Of a stretch of DNA of 64,000 nt, positions 16,880-26,338 are shown in pieces; within the stretch, counting starts at the first letter, position 1, and every line of letters begins with the position of its first letter. The position numbers and the translations under genes are program-made. The stretch lies in assembly GCA_005223185.1 (NCBI GenBank), contig NJBN01000008.1, positions 117,993 through 181,992 of the forward strand. Reading direction: 5' to 3'. The notes beneath the pieces were generated by a model. The model made no database searches. It had not been told where the DNA came from and saw only the letters and a list, made by a program, of their open reading frames with translations. The stretch comes from a candidate division LCP-89 bacterium B3_LCP. GTDB lineage: Bacteria; Electryoneota; B3-LCP.

Positions 16880-17386
16880 ATGGACTGGGAATCTATTTAT
16901 CAAAAGCATTCGCGAGGCATTTACCAGTACCTGCTGAATATGTCTGGCAACAGCCATGATGCTGAAGACCTGCTGCAGGAGACCTTCATCAAGGCTATGA
17001 AATCTGAAGCTGCCTTGCGCGAACCTGACAGGATTCATTCCTGGTTAATGACCATTTCCCGCAATCTGTTTTTGGATCTGTACAAGAAGAAGATGCGTAG
17101 AAACACATCCACCGCAGGTAACTTTTCCGATGGAATGATGGAAATTCCCGCAGAGCAAGTCAACCCTGAACGGAATGCTGTGCTGAGTGATTTCCGCAGT
17201 AAACTACTGCAAGCAATGGGGGAACTTTCGGAAACATATCGCACGGCATTTACGCTGAGTATTCTGCAGAAACATTCGTACCGGGAGATAGGCGAAATAA
17301 CCGGCTGGACGCCTGCCATGGTCAAGATAAACGTTTTTAGAGCTCGCAGGAAAATAGCGACAGTTTTAGTGGAATTTCGAGGATAA
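16880..17386 (+). CDS. ECF-subfamily RNA polymerase sigma factor
   Basis: 168 residues with the two ECF parts: region 2 (about 5-75; YQYLLNMSGNSHDAEDLLQE, then LMTISRNLFLDLYKKKMR) and region 4 (about 110-160; LSETYRTAFTLSILQKHSYR, GWTPAMVKINVFRARRKI). It directs RNA polymerase to a specific stress or envelope regulon. An anti-sigma gene follows 4 bases later and a secreted repeat protein next, so the three most likely form one autoregulated unit. No strong Shine-Dalgarno is seen before the ATG. Confidence 0.9.
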   Translation: MDWESIYQKHSRGIYQYLLNMSGNSHDAEDLLQETFIKAMKSEAALREPDRIHSWLMTISRNLFLDLYKKKMRRNTSTAGNFSDGMMEIPAEQVNPERNAVLSDFRSKLLQAMGELSETYRTAFTLSILQKHSYREIGEITGWTPAMVKINVFRARRKIATVLVEFRG

Positions 17387-17390
17387 TGAG

Positions 17391-17996
17391 ATGATGAACT
17401 GCGAAGAACGCCAGGTAAACATTTCTGCAATGCTGGACGGTGAGTTGAGCGGTCAAGAACTGATAGAAACCGTTTCGCATCTGTCTGAATGCCAGGCCTG
17501 CATGAAGGAATTCAGGAGATTTCAATCTCTACAATCCTTAATTGAGGAGGAGACTTCTATTCCTGAAGCTCCGCCAGGACTGTGGGATAGAATATCTCAA
17601 GCCGTTCCCCAGAAACCGGTGGCGAAGATTATACCTTTAAGAACGAAATTCATCAAAATAGCCAGTATAGCGGCGGCTTTGCTGATCTTTTTCGGATTGG
17701 GCTATTTTATGCGTAAGCCTACTTTGACCATATTGGAAGATCCCAACTCACCAATTGTCTTAGCTAGCGACAGGGGTAGTATGGATGATGATCAGTTCTT
17801 AACTCTGACGCGTGAATTGCTGAGTTCCGATCCGGAATACCACCGCAGGATGTATTTCATCCTGCACACTCTGCAGGCGGATTACTGGGAAGGTACATAC
17901 GAACCGCCCGAAACTAACGAACAGGGCAATTCACCACAGCTCATGCAGACGGATGCTACCAACGACAATAACGACCGCAATATATACAGATTCTAA
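17391..17996 (+). CDS. anti-sigma factor, membrane-anchored zinc-finger type
   Basis: 201 residues. The N-terminus carries a ZAS-like element (MNCEERQ ... HLSECQACMKEF, Cys/His zinc ligands around residues 4-40), followed by one membrane helix (about 88-106, IASIAAALLIFFGLGYF) and a periplasmic tail of about 90 residues. It would hold the upstream ECF sigma factor at the membrane until a signal arrives. Two consecutive ATGs (17391, 17394) are possible starts. The tail resembles no domain I know; its C-terminal 40 residues are Asn/Gln/Asp-rich. Confidence 0.85.
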   Translation: MMNCEERQVNISAMLDGELSGQELIETVSHLSECQACMKEFRRFQSLQSLIEEETSIPEAPPGLWDRISQAVPQKPVAKIIPLRTKFIKIASIAAALLIFFGLGYFMRKPTLTILEDPNSPIVLASDRGSMDDDQFLTLTRELLSSDPEYHRRMYFILHTLQADYWEGTYEPPETNEQGNSPQLMQTDATNDNNDRNIYRF

Positions 17997-18020
17997 AGAT
18001 CCAAACCGGAGGTAAATACG

Positions 18021-19238
18021 ATGATGAAGAAGTCCTTAGTCAGCATTATGACGTTCGTTATCATCGCAGGTTCAGGCGATGCACAAGCAGGAAATCAGGG
18101 CTTCATTTACGGCCAGGTGTTGACGCGAGAGGGTAATACCTATACCGGCACTATGCGCTGGGGGAAGCAGGAGTATTTCTGGGATGATATCTTCAATGCC
18201 ACCAAGGATGACAATCCCTGGCGGAAATACGCCTCTAAGAAGGGAAGAGATGACTCCAAAAGTAGTAAAAAGTTCGTCATTTTCGGCATGCCCATAGTTG
18301 AAACCAGTTTCGGCGGCAGTGATCATCTTTTCATCACCAAGTTCGGTGAAATCGAATCGATAAAGGTGCGTCGCAGCAGCCGTCAGACCATCTACATGAA
18401 GAATGGATCTGAATATGACGTGGCAGGCGGCGGTGACGTGGACGTTACCGTCAAGATGTGGGATGAAAATTTAGGTAAGATAAATCTGAAGTGGAAGGAC
18501 ATCAAGACCATTAAATTCCTGCCCACGCCCAAAACCGCGAAAGCGGGGGGATACAGACTGCACGGGAAGCTTAAAACCTACGAGATGGATTTCGAAGGGT
18601 ACATCATGTGGGATGCAGAAGAAAGCATTTCAACCGATATATTAGATGGTGATACCGACGAAGGCGACATGGAGATTGAATTCGGGAACATCCGTAAGAT
18701 TAAACGCATAAACAGCCGTTCTTGTGAAGTAACATTAAAGGATGGCAGGGAATTCGATCTGCGCGGTACCAACGATGTCAACAGCGGGAATCGCGGTATA
18801 TACATCGAAGATCCAAGATATGGCAAAATCGAAGTGCAGTGGGATGAGTTCCGCGAGATAACCTACGATGATAGTGAAGATTCCGGTAAACCCTACAAAA
18901 GCTACGATTCCGGTAAGGAATTAAAGGGAACCGTTTTCACCGATGATGGAGACGAATATACCGGAAAGATCGTTTACGACCTGGATGAGAGCGAAGGGTT
19001 CGAAATCCTGAATGGCGATCTCGATGAGATGGAATTCTACATTCCTTTTGCCAATATCGTATCCATCACTCCCAAGGGAAGGCATTCCAGCATAGTCAAG
19101 CTGAAGAATGGGGAAGAGCTGCGCCTTGAAGATGCTCAGGATGTGAGCAAGAAAAACGACGGAATATTGGTCTTCGAAAAAGGTGAAGACGTGGAATACA
19201 TCTCCTGGGAAGAGATAGAGAAGATTAAGTTTAAGTAG
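18021..19238 (+). CDS. secreted repeat protein of the ECF operon, function unknown
   Basis: 405 residues with a signal peptide (MMKKSLVSIMTFVIIAGSGDAQA). The mature part has about three diverged copies of a roughly 100-residue beta-rich unit with the pattern G-x-x-Y-x-G-x-(I/M)-x-W-D near its start, 'I-x-x-I' with a following VxLK(D/N)GxExxL, and a closing W-x-(E/D)-(I/F)-x-x-I-x-(F/Y): see GNTYTGTMRWGKQE, DFEGYIMWDAEES, GDEYTGKIVYDLDE and LKDGREFDLRG, LKNGEELRLED. I do not recognise the family. GGAGG precedes the ATG. Its place after sigma and anti-sigma genes suggests it is a target or sensor partner of the regulon. A terminator follows. Confidence 0.75.
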   Translation: MMKKSLVSIMTFVIIAGSGDAQAGNQGFIYGQVLTREGNTYTGTMRWGKQEYFWDDIFNATKDDNPWRKYASKKGRDDSKSSKKFVIFGMPIVETSFGGSDHLFITKFGEIESIKVRRSSRQTIYMKNGSEYDVAGGGDVDVTVKMWDENLGKINLKWKDIKTIKFLPTPKTAKAGGYRLHGKLKTYEMDFEGYIMWDAEESISTDILDGDTDEGDMEIEFGNIRKIKRINSRSCEVTLKDGREFDLRGTNDVNSGNRGIYIEDPRYGKIEVQWDEFREITYDDSEDSGKPYKSYDSGKELKGTVFTDDGDEYTGKIVYDLDESEGFEILNGDLDEMEFYIPFANIVSITPKGRHSSIVKLKNGEELRLEDAQDVSKKNDGILVFEKGEDVEYISWEEIEKIKFK

Positions 19239-19259
19239 TCATTTTTCCCACCACAATCG

Positions 19260-19290
19260 AAGAGGCTGACCCCTGGGGGGACAGCCTCTT
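19260..19290 (+). terminator. hairpin terminator after the ECF operon
   Basis: Perfect 9-bp stem AAGAGGCTG / CAGCCTCTT enclosing a CCCC-TG-GGGG inner stem, 22 bases after the stop codon, followed by AT-rich TTATTATTATAA. Confidence 0.7.
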
Positions 19291-19347
19291 ATTATTATAA
19301 GTTATCTGTAAAAAATGAGGATTTTAGTCAAATTTGACTTAAAAACT

Positions 19348-20007
19348 TTACTTTTTGTCCCCTCGTTTCCGATACTCATTAATTCGGTGAGGAAGGGTAT
19401 ACAAATACTCAAGCAGAAAGTCGAGGAAGTTTACAATATCACTAGCGTCCTGTGGGTTTGTTGGTGGTTGATCAGGTAAGGGATGTGCAGAAACATTCCC
19501 GAGTTCCCGCAAAGCATCTGACCACTCTTTCATTATAGGGGGAAGGATACCTTCCCTCGCCAAATACTCAATTTCTTGTTTTAGATTATTACCTTCAGCC
19601 TTACTATCTCTTATAGCAGCTTGGAGAGCGCTTCTAGCCATTAGAGATGCTGCATCCCAATTTTCTTGTATTAGATTTCTTTTGGCTTGGATCCAAAAAC
19701 GGCCTACTGATTCGGGCCAATAATTGGGATATGTGTCAATCCTAAGGGGCCAAGGTAACACATGGTAGTTGTGAAATCCTGAGCCAAACTCACTCGCAGA
19801 CCAAAGAACCAGAACATATCCTTTACAATTCCCACATTCATAAGTGTCAAAATTTAGTATTTTTTGGGAATTAGGCTTAGACTTTTCTCTGTGATGTGCA
19901 AGTTTATAATTGCCCTGCTCCAGACAAAATGGACAAGTAATTTGGTTAACCGCCAGTTCATTTCCATGATATCCATCATTCTCACCTAAACGCCACCAAC
20001 TATCCAT
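19348..20007 (-). CDS. DUF4145-domain protein with zinc ribbon
   Basis: 219 residues. N-terminal zinc ribbon with CPFC (about 24-27) and CGNC (about 58-61); C-terminal helical DUF4145 domain (about 105-205): SLMARSALQAAIRD, LKQEIEYLAREGILPPIM, WSDALRELGNVSAHP, DASDIVNFLDFLLEYLY. DUF4145 proteins are often found near restriction and other defense genes and resemble HEPN folds, but no function is proven. The gene and the following one are AT-rich relative to flanks and lie on the strand opposite the ECF operon, which suggests acquisition. Confidence 0.8.
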   Translation of the reverse strand: MDSWWRLGENDGYHGNELAVNQITCPFCLEQGNYKLAHHREKSKPNSQKILNFDTYECGNCKGYVLVLWSASEFGSGFHNYHVLPWPLRIDTYPNYWPESVGRFWIQAKRNLIQENWDAASLMARSALQAAIRDSKAEGNNLKQEIEYLAREGILPPIMKEWSDALRELGNVSAHPLPDQPPTNPQDASDIVNFLDFLLEYLYTLPHRINEYRKRGDKK

Positions 20008-20048
20008 CGTTCACTTCCTGTAATTTATAGACAATGATATTCCTGTTC

Positions 20049-20645
20049 TCATAATTGAATCTTATAAAACTCAAGGATAGTACTACCATACTTATCTAAC
20101 ACATTCACTCCCCAAATATCACTCTCTTCGGTCTTTATGAAGAATTTATCCCCCTCATCGACTTTTATTGAATACCCTTCATATAAGCCATCCTCTGTTA
20201 GCGAGATTCCAGATATACCGCGAAATTTTATCCCACGAACAGTCCTTGTTATTAATATTTTCCCTCCAAGGATTGATTTCGCCTTGTTCCCGACTTTTAC
20301 AGTGAAAATATTATGCTTATTGAAAGGTGAACCTGCATGCTCTCTAAGAAAATCATTTTCCTTTTTAAGTTGCTCAATTTCAAGAGTTAATTCATTTAAT
20401 GTCTCTCTTTGTCCATAAGTTCCATCAATCCATACAATAGCAACTACCAGAAGTATAGCTAATACCCCATAAGTTAAACCGATCGGGGCTTTCCATCTAA
20501 AGAATTTTGTTTGTAAAGATGAATCAGATTGCATCCCCATTTTTTCTGGATTGAAAATACGTACAAGCGATAGGACTATTGCGGTTCCCCCACTAAACAA
20601 TAAAAATATTAGAATGAAGACTAAAGCAGCATTATTAGAAATCAT
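20049..20645 (-). CDS. small membrane protein with coiled coil, unknown
   Basis: 198 residues: two membrane helices (about 7-28 and 54-73), a short coiled coil (about 80-100, LNELTLEIEQLKKENDFLRE) and a C-terminal beta-rich region of about 95 residues. No recognisable family. It lies 41 bases upstream of the DUF4145 gene on the same strand and has similar AT-rich composition, so the two may be an acquired pair. Confidence 0.6.
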   Translation of the reverse strand: MISNNAALVFILIFLLFSGGTAIVLSLVRIFNPEKMGMQSDSSLQTKFFRWKAPIGLTYGVLAILLVVAIVWIDGTYGQRETLNELTLEIEQLKKENDFLREHAGSPFNKHNIFTVKVGNKAKSILGGKILITRTVRGIKFRGISGISLTEDGLYEGYSIKVDEGDKFFIKTEESDIWGVNVLDKYGSTILEFYKIQL

Positions 20646-21415
20646 TTCTCGATTCGTTTCTCTTAGTTTTATTTTTTACAATATAACCCGATTGATCTTT
20701 GCATGCAGTATGTTGTAAAATAGCATTCCTTAGTCCTAAAAACAAGTTCTAATTTAGCCAATTACCTTGACTAAAAAGTCTCAAACATGTAATATATTAA
20801 TAAAGAGGGTGTTCCATTTGCGTGGAAACGGACGTGTAACCGTTACACCAGACTTGCCTGCCTTTTTGGCATGGCTCACCTTCGCTGTCCAACTCTGCTT
20901 TATCCTTTATCCTTCATCATTTATCCTTTCATAATTCCCTCACTTCCCCCTTGCATTTTCCTCTAAATCCATAGTCGGGGTCGCCCCTGACCCCGCCACC
21001 TTTATCACCTCCCTTTAGATTTCCCGCACTTTTCCCTTGCTTTTCCCCAATAATTGTTGTATATTATATACAGGAGCCCTCCATTCGTGCGTCATCCTGA
21101 GCACAGCGAAAGATCTCATACCCTTCCACCGTCATTGCGAGGACGGCGCAGCCGGACGAAGCAATCTCACACTTCCTCCACCAATCCCTAATCCCCAACC
21201 CCTAATCCCTGAAACCATCTTCTTGACAACGACACATCTGTCATAGGCGACAAAAATGTCGGACTACCTAAACCACTTGAAAATCAATCAAATAACCCCC
21301 AAAAACGACAGATTTGACGCAATTTCAGATTTCGTGCGGGGGAGTCAAAAATATTGTCACTTTCGTGCTGAAGAATCAAATCACCCGCGACACATCTGTC
21401 GCCAACCGGAAATGT
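20646..21415. other. long intergenic region with dispersed repeats
   Basis: No convincing gene. It contains a CGGGGTC-GCCCCT-GACCCCG hairpin (20976-20995; also at 11784-11813), a stretch at about 21090-21175 with the common environmental phrases GTCATCCTGAGCACAGCGAA and CGTCATTGCGAGG, and a 13-base direct repeat CGACACATCTGTC at 21230-21242 and 21388-21400; the second copy is a perfect hairpin GCGACA-CATC-TGTCGC (21387-21402). A related CGACA-AAAA-TGTCG hairpin lies at 21248-21261. Confidence 0.65.
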
Positions 21416-21440
21416 AAAAAAACGCCCCCTTGCGGGGGCG
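21416..21440 (-). terminator. rho-independent terminator of the C25 protease gene
   Basis: On the minus strand: CGCCCCC-GCAA-GGGGGCG followed directly by seven T residues, 40 bases after the stop codon. A textbook terminator. Confidence 0.85.
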
Positions 21441-21480
21441 CCTGATTCACAATTGGAAACACGAAACTCGCAACTCGAAA

Positions 21481-24400
21481 CTACTTCACTAGCACCATCT
21501 TCCTTACAGCGGTGAAGTCGCCTGCTTCAATACGGTAGAGGTACATACCTGAAGACAGTTCGTGCGCATCGAAGGTTACATCCTGCAAGCCAGCCTCTCT
21601 ATGCCCGTCAACCAGCAGCGCTACTTGACGTCCTAACAGATCATAGACTGCCAACTTCACGTAACCCGCTTCCGGCAGACCGAAACTGATCGAGGTTACC
21701 GGGTTGAAGGGGTTGGGGTAGTTCTGATCCAGTGTGTATTCTTCCGGAACTACCACATTGGTAGCCACTGTGAACCAATCTTCGAAAGGTTCGCCGTAGT
21801 TGTACCATTCATCCACTGTGGCGCCATCACCGGTTGCCAGTTTCTCGAAGGGGAAACTATCCTCAACCAACACCACGCTGGGATAAGTACCCAGGTAAGC
21901 GTTGTAAGTATAGTCACCTATCGGTGCGGCACCTGGTACATTTTGCGTACGGTCACGGTCCGCCGTAAATCCAGCAGGCATGGTTAGATTTAGCGGTCCG
22001 ATGGTCGGTCCGAAGCTGCTGCCGTTCGGTAGAGTTACATCACACCAGAAGTCAGCGTTCGTTTGTGATGCGCCATTGTTTGCCACGGCAACGTTGAAGT
22101 CGAAACTTCCGCCCGCCACCGGGATCTGGATTGGTAAGCCCACCGGAGTCAGCGTAACTTCCAGATCAGGCGTAGTTGCCGGTGTGGTGAACAGTATGGC
22201 AAACTCATTTTCTATGTGATGGGCGTGAATGTCATACGTTCCATCGAAGAAGTACTGAATCCCGATGGTCTGCGTACTATTCTCTATACCAACCGTTCCT
22301 TCTGCATTGACGGCAGTGGTGGACATATCCTTGTATTGGAAGAGGATACGGCCGTCGCCGGTTCCAGTCTGATAGTACTCAGGATCTAACAGTATCACCT
22401 GGAAAGTTTCGAATGCGCCTGTTGGTAAATACTGTTCAACGTGATTCCACTCGATGATAACACGATGATCAGTTACGTTTTCCCATATCCATACTTTACC
22501 TGAGTTCGGTCTCTGTGGAGATAAATCTTCCCAGTAAGGAGCTATCATGTTGGGTGGACCATCAGCGTTTGGAATGCCTGAATTTGAGTAATCATCTTCA
22601 GCTATTCTTCCCATGCCAACCCAGCCGTTCGCAGCAACAGTAAAGGTATCGTAATCAGCGCCGTAGTATTGGAACGTAAACGGCAACTCATATTGGATGG
22701 TCTGATCATCATTGATGATGGGGACTTGGGTACCTGGTCCACCCGAATCGGCAGAAATTTCCACCCAATCATAAACCGGATTTTCAGGAGCATCGAACGG
22801 GTCGTAGGCGCTGTATCCGTAGGTATCAGGTCCAGTGGGATCGTAGAGCATATTTCCTATCATCACCTGGAAGCCAATTTCGCTGGAATACCCATGATCG
22901 CCAGTCATAGCCATATTGACGTCCGCTAAATGCTCCTGTGGCGTTAGAGGATCGGCAGTAACGTTGAAAGTCGCCGATACAACCGCATCAGGATCAATCG
23001 TTCCGTACGTGCCCACAGCCGAATTGACTGACAGGAAGGGATCCAGACTGGTGAGCGTACCTTGCAGCAGTGCACCCGGAGCGGAACCTTCATTGATAAG
23101 GTACACGTCCATATCAGCCGTTTCACCGGGATCCAACCAGCCGTTATTATTACCGCCGGGATCATCAAAAGTGAGGCGGTCGACATTCAACACCGGAGCG
23201 TGTCCGTAAAGTGCAAAGCTGGATTCCCAGTCGAGAAATTCGGACGAGGCCACTACATCGACTATGAAGACATGCTCATCCGGTGTATCCGGACTGGCGG
23301 TGACCTCGAAACCTTCGGCTACTGTAGCGCTCGAACTGGCTGCGATGTTCCCGTAAAATTCACTGCCGTCGACGATAGTCAGCAGCGGATCATCTGTCGA
23401 AATCGTAACGGTAACGTCAATAGCCTCCTCTACACCGATATTCTGTACGGTCATCGTCAGCTTGGCAGTCTCATCGTAGTCCAATTGCCCGTTTGGATTC
23501 CAGCCCAAATCATCGACTACCGTTACTTCGTCAGCAATGACATAAGGTCCTGAAGGAGGAATGACGTTTACATCACCCATATAACGGTAATAATTAGCTT
23601 TAGTTACAGTTACTTTCAGAACTTGTCCCGGAGTAAGTGGATCGAACGTCATCGTTACCGGGCCGCCTGTGCCTTCTGCCGCAGTGAGCCATTGGCCGTC
23701 GACACTTAGACCTATCAAGGAACCGTCGTCAGCCGTCACCGTGAATTCACCAAAACCACCCAGTAGGGCATCAGCATGCAGTACTGTCATATTCTGAGGT
23801 ATCTCAGAGTAAAGTGTTGTGAAAGCGCCGCCATGATGGTGGAAGAGGTGATAGGTGATGACCTTGTTACCGGTATTGTAGGGCCAGTTCGATGCTTCCA
23901 GGTAGTACTTGCCGCTGGCATTGGCGAAACCGGGTCGCAGATTCCATTCACCGACTGGATCAGCTCCGTAACCGGGATCGAAATCAGGGAACATACTGTC
24001 GTACATACCCCAGACGAAAGTGTCGTTAACGAAAGAGTAGGACGTGCCGGAAGCCGCAAGGACGCCTAAAGCTCCGTAAGTCGATCTATGAAATGCTTCT
24101 GCGAAACACTCCCCACCACTATCGTACTGACCGGTGCTGCAGTTAATTGAGAAGACGTAGGGGTACATGTCGTTCGTCAACTGGTTTATGTTGCCGATGT
24201 TGTAGGCGGGGTCGCCCCAACTGGTCGGTGAGCCGTGGTCGCGATGCTGCACGATAAACGTGCCGTTGTTAATGGCGTTGCTGATGCCAGTTGCATTGCC
24301 AGACCAATTGGTGAGATGCGAAGGAGTATCCGGGATGTAACCCAAACCGCTCTGACCGAAATAATCAATGATCATGTAGGTGTTCTGGTTAGTTGACCAC

Positions 24401-25734
24401 TGTGGCGGAGCTTGACCTTGAGTGTATCCTGCATATAGCCTCTCGGGATTCTTCTCTTGTACGTAGTTGAAATATCCCCAGAGGACGTCGCAGCAGATAA
24501 TAAACCAGCGATCTGTTTGCCAGCCACCCGCGATCAATGGATCATTGTAAAAGCCGGGATCGATGTACGGCTCCCGCTCGTACGATAACATCTTGCCGAC
24601 CATTGTCTGGAGATGCTGCGGAGTTTGCGCACAGATACGAGCGATGTTCAATTCCGGCAGGTTGTTTGCGTTAATGTCAGCGTAAGTGTTATCCGAAGCG
24701 ACTCCGCTGTAAGATGGTGAAGTGATCCCGTATTCGTCTCCGGTGCCCTGGTAGTCTGATAAAAGCAGTACCGCCACCGGTGGGATATCCCAGTTGTTGT
24801 AAGCATTGTTGATGTAATTTTCGATCAGGGTGGCATTGTTACCGCCGATCTCGGATAGCGTAGTAACACCCGTTATAATTCCCTGTTCGCTACGCCATTG
24901 CTTGATGGTGTCCGCCCATGCTTCGAACCAGGGATCGTCCGGAACGATGATCAGATATTCTACATTGTCCTCGTCGGTCGCTGGTCTTTCTGGATGAAGG
25001 TTCACTTCTGGCAGGGATTCGTAGTTTATGAGGTTCTGCTGCAGCACTGGTTCCCACCAGCGGCTGCGCAAACGATCCTCGCCGAAATAACCGTTACCAC
25101 CGTAGAAATTCACCCGGATGCGGATATCTTTGTAAACAGTCAGATCACGGCTTACCGGATTATACTGGAAAGGCGTAATACCTACCTTTACCACGTCTAC
25201 GCCTCGCATGTCGGTCGTTTCGCTGATTATGACGGGTTCGGATGGGTAATTAGCATCCAGATTGTAAATATCCAGGTCTTTCTCATAATGCAATGGCCCA
25301 TCATAAGTACCCAGCGGGATTTCAAACGCCGGTGCGATGTTTATATCGTGAAATACCTCGGTACGGTAGTCAACAACTACCAGTTCCGCCCAGGACCCTT
25401 GCGGTATCGCCACGAATCTCCCCATACCCGGGAGGTTGGGTGCGCCCGCGTTGTTCGGCAGAATAACACCGGGAATCATCACGTTTTGCATTCGTTCCCC
25501 GTTGATATCCATGTCCTCAAGCTGTATGCCGGGGACGGAAAAGACGATCTCAACGCTTCCGCCATCGTGTCCGATGAGGTTGAAACCGGCTGATCCCCAG
25601 TTGTCTTGGAATGTGATGACCTCCGCATTGGCTCCGTTCGTCAGAAATGGAATTAAACAGAGTGCCAAGCTTAAGATCACGGGTACAAACCCTTTTGGGA
25701 ATGTTGTTAGAAACTCTCCTTGTTTGCTGCTCAT
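21481..25734 (-). CDS. gingipain-like C25 cysteine protease with T9SS sorting domain
   Basis: 1417 residues. Order: signal peptide (1-37), C25-type propeptide (to about 240), C25 catalytic domain (about 250-620), Ig/CARDB-like beta domains (about 680-1335) and a type IX C-terminal sorting domain (about 1338-1417; [46 protein letters not shown]). The catalytic dyad is visible: His in VQHRDHGSP (about 497) and Cys in [10 protein letters not shown] (about 530), both as in gingipains. It would be exported by Sec, carried across the outer membrane by the T9SS and act as a cell-surface protease. ATG with GGAGG upstream; ends in a strong terminator. Single gene. Confidence 0.9.
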   Translation of the reverse strand: MSSKQGEFLTTFPKGFVPVILSLALCLIPFLTNGANAEVITFQDNWGSAGFNLIGHDGGSVEIVFSVPGIQLEDMDINGERMQNVMIPGVILPNNAGAPNLPGMGRFVAIPQGSWAELVVVDYRTEVFHDINIAPAFEIPLGTYDGPLHYEKDLDIYNLDANYPSEPVIISETTDMRGVDVVKVGITPFQYNPVSRDLTVYKDIRIRVNFYGGNGYFGEDRLRSRWWEPVLQQNLINYESLPEVNLHPERPATDEDNVEYLIIVPDDPWFEAWADTIKQWRSEQGIITGVTTLSEIGGNNATLIENYINNAYNNWDIPPVAVLLLSDYQGTGDEYGITSPSYSGVASDNTYADINANNLPELNIARICAQTPQHLQTMVGKMLSYEREPYIDPGFYNDPLIAGGWQTDRWFIICCDVLWGYFNYVQEKNPERLYAGYTQGQAPPQWSTNQNTYMIIDYFGQSGLGYIPDTPSHLTNWSGNATGISNAINNGTFIVQHRDHGSPTSWGDPAYNIGNINQLTNDMYPYVFSINCSTGQYDSGGECFAEAFHRSTYGALGVLAASGTSYSFVNDTFVWGMYDSMFPDFDPGYGADPVGEWNLRPGFANASGKYYLEASNWPYNTGNKVITYHLFHHHGGAFTTLYSEIPQNMTVLHADALLGGFGEFTVTADDGSLIGLSVDGQWLTAAEGTGGPVTMTFDPLTPGQVLKVTVTKANYYRYMGDVNVIPPSGPYVIADEVTVVDDLGWNPNGQLDYDETAKLTMTVQNIGVEEAIDVTVTISTDDPLLTIVDGSEFYGNIAASSSATVAEGFEVTASPDTPDEHVFIVDVVASSEFLDWESSFALYGHAPVLNVDRLTFDDPGGNNNGWLDPGETADMDVYLINEGSAPGALLQGTLTSLDPFLSVNSAVGTYGTIDPDAVVSATFNVTADPLTPQEHLADVNMAMTGDHGYSSEIGFQVMIGNMLYDPTGPDTYGYSAYDPFDAPENPVYDWVEISADSGGPGTQVPIINDDQTIQYELPFTFQYYGADYDTFTVAANGWVGMGRIAEDDYSNSGIPNADGPPNMIAPYWEDLSPQRPNSGKVWIWENVTDHRVIIEWNHVEQYLPTGAFETFQVILLDPEYYQTGTGDGRILFQYKDMSTTAVNAEGTVGIENSTQTIGIQYFFDGTYDIHAHHIENEFAILFTTPATTPDLEVTLTPVGLPIQIPVAGGSFDFNVAVANNGASQTNADFWCDVTLPNGSSFGPTIGPLNLTMPAGFTADRDRTQNVPGAAPIGDYTYNAYLGTYPSVVLVEDSFPFEKLATGDGATVDEWYNYGEPFEDWFTVATNVVVPEEYTLDQNYPNPFNPVTSISFGLPEAGYVKLAVYDLLGRQVALLVDGHREAGLQDVTFDAHELSSGMYLYRIEAGDFTAVRKMVLVK

Positions 25735-26338
25735 AACGCCTCCATGCTTTTGTTAAGTGCTAACTAACATTGAACTTTATCTTTATGGTTTTATTATTAT
25801 CTGTTAAATGAAATGGAGTAAAACCCCCACCCATTAACTGACTACGTAAATCTCCAACTAATAATATACTAAATATTTTGGTCAAAGTCAAGAGAGAATT
25901 AAAATCGCATCAAAAAAATCTGGCGGAACATTAACATCGCCAAGCCATGTCTGATTCTGGACACAGCCAGAATGACATGGCTTTTTCAGGCTAAGGAACG
26001 CTCCCATTCATAATTTATCCTTCATCCTTTATACTTCCAGAAATTCCCCATTCCCAGCTTGCAATTTCTGGAACTGTACCTTAAATTTACCATCCATCGT
26101 GCCCCCCTTTTTCAAGGGGGGATTAAGGGGGGATCAGTAATTATACGTGCCGCTGACTCCCCGCAGTCAGCGGGATAGAGGCTATCCCGCCTCCTATACC
26201 ATGATAATCAGCGATTTAGAAGGAAATGACTGAACCACGGATGGACACAGATAGCACTGATGACGCGGATAATTATCCGTGCAATCCGCGGCATCCGCGT
26301 GTATCCGCGGTTCAGACAACCCCCCCGGAGACACACCC
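25735..26338. other. intergenic region rich in hairpin repeats
   Basis: No gene. Holds the terminator-like hairpin at 25942-25986, a CCCCCCTT..AAGGGGGG repeat (about 26103-26120), two linked hairpins CCGCTGACT/AGTCAGCGG (26150-26173) and CGGGATAG-AGG-CTATCCCG (26171-26189), and a block at about 26235-26320 of overlapping 'CACGGAT', 'GCGGAT', 'ATCCGCG' words ending in GGTTCAGACAA. A shorter related piece (CAATCCGCGG..ATCCG.G..TTCAGACAA) occurs at 48667-48697. Confidence 0.65.
25942..25986 (+). terminator. orphan terminator-like hairpin
   Basis: Ten-base outer stem AAGCCATGTC/GACATGGCTT, a 2-nt bulge, inner stem ATTCTGG/CCAGAAT and a following T5. It points in the plus direction although no plus-strand gene lies upstream, so it is more likely a dispersed repeat than a terminator of a known gene. 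Confidence 0.55.

Noticed and set aside
25942-25986. Terminator of a plus-strand gene
   Set aside because: No plus-strand gene lies upstream within range; reads better as a dispersed hairpin.
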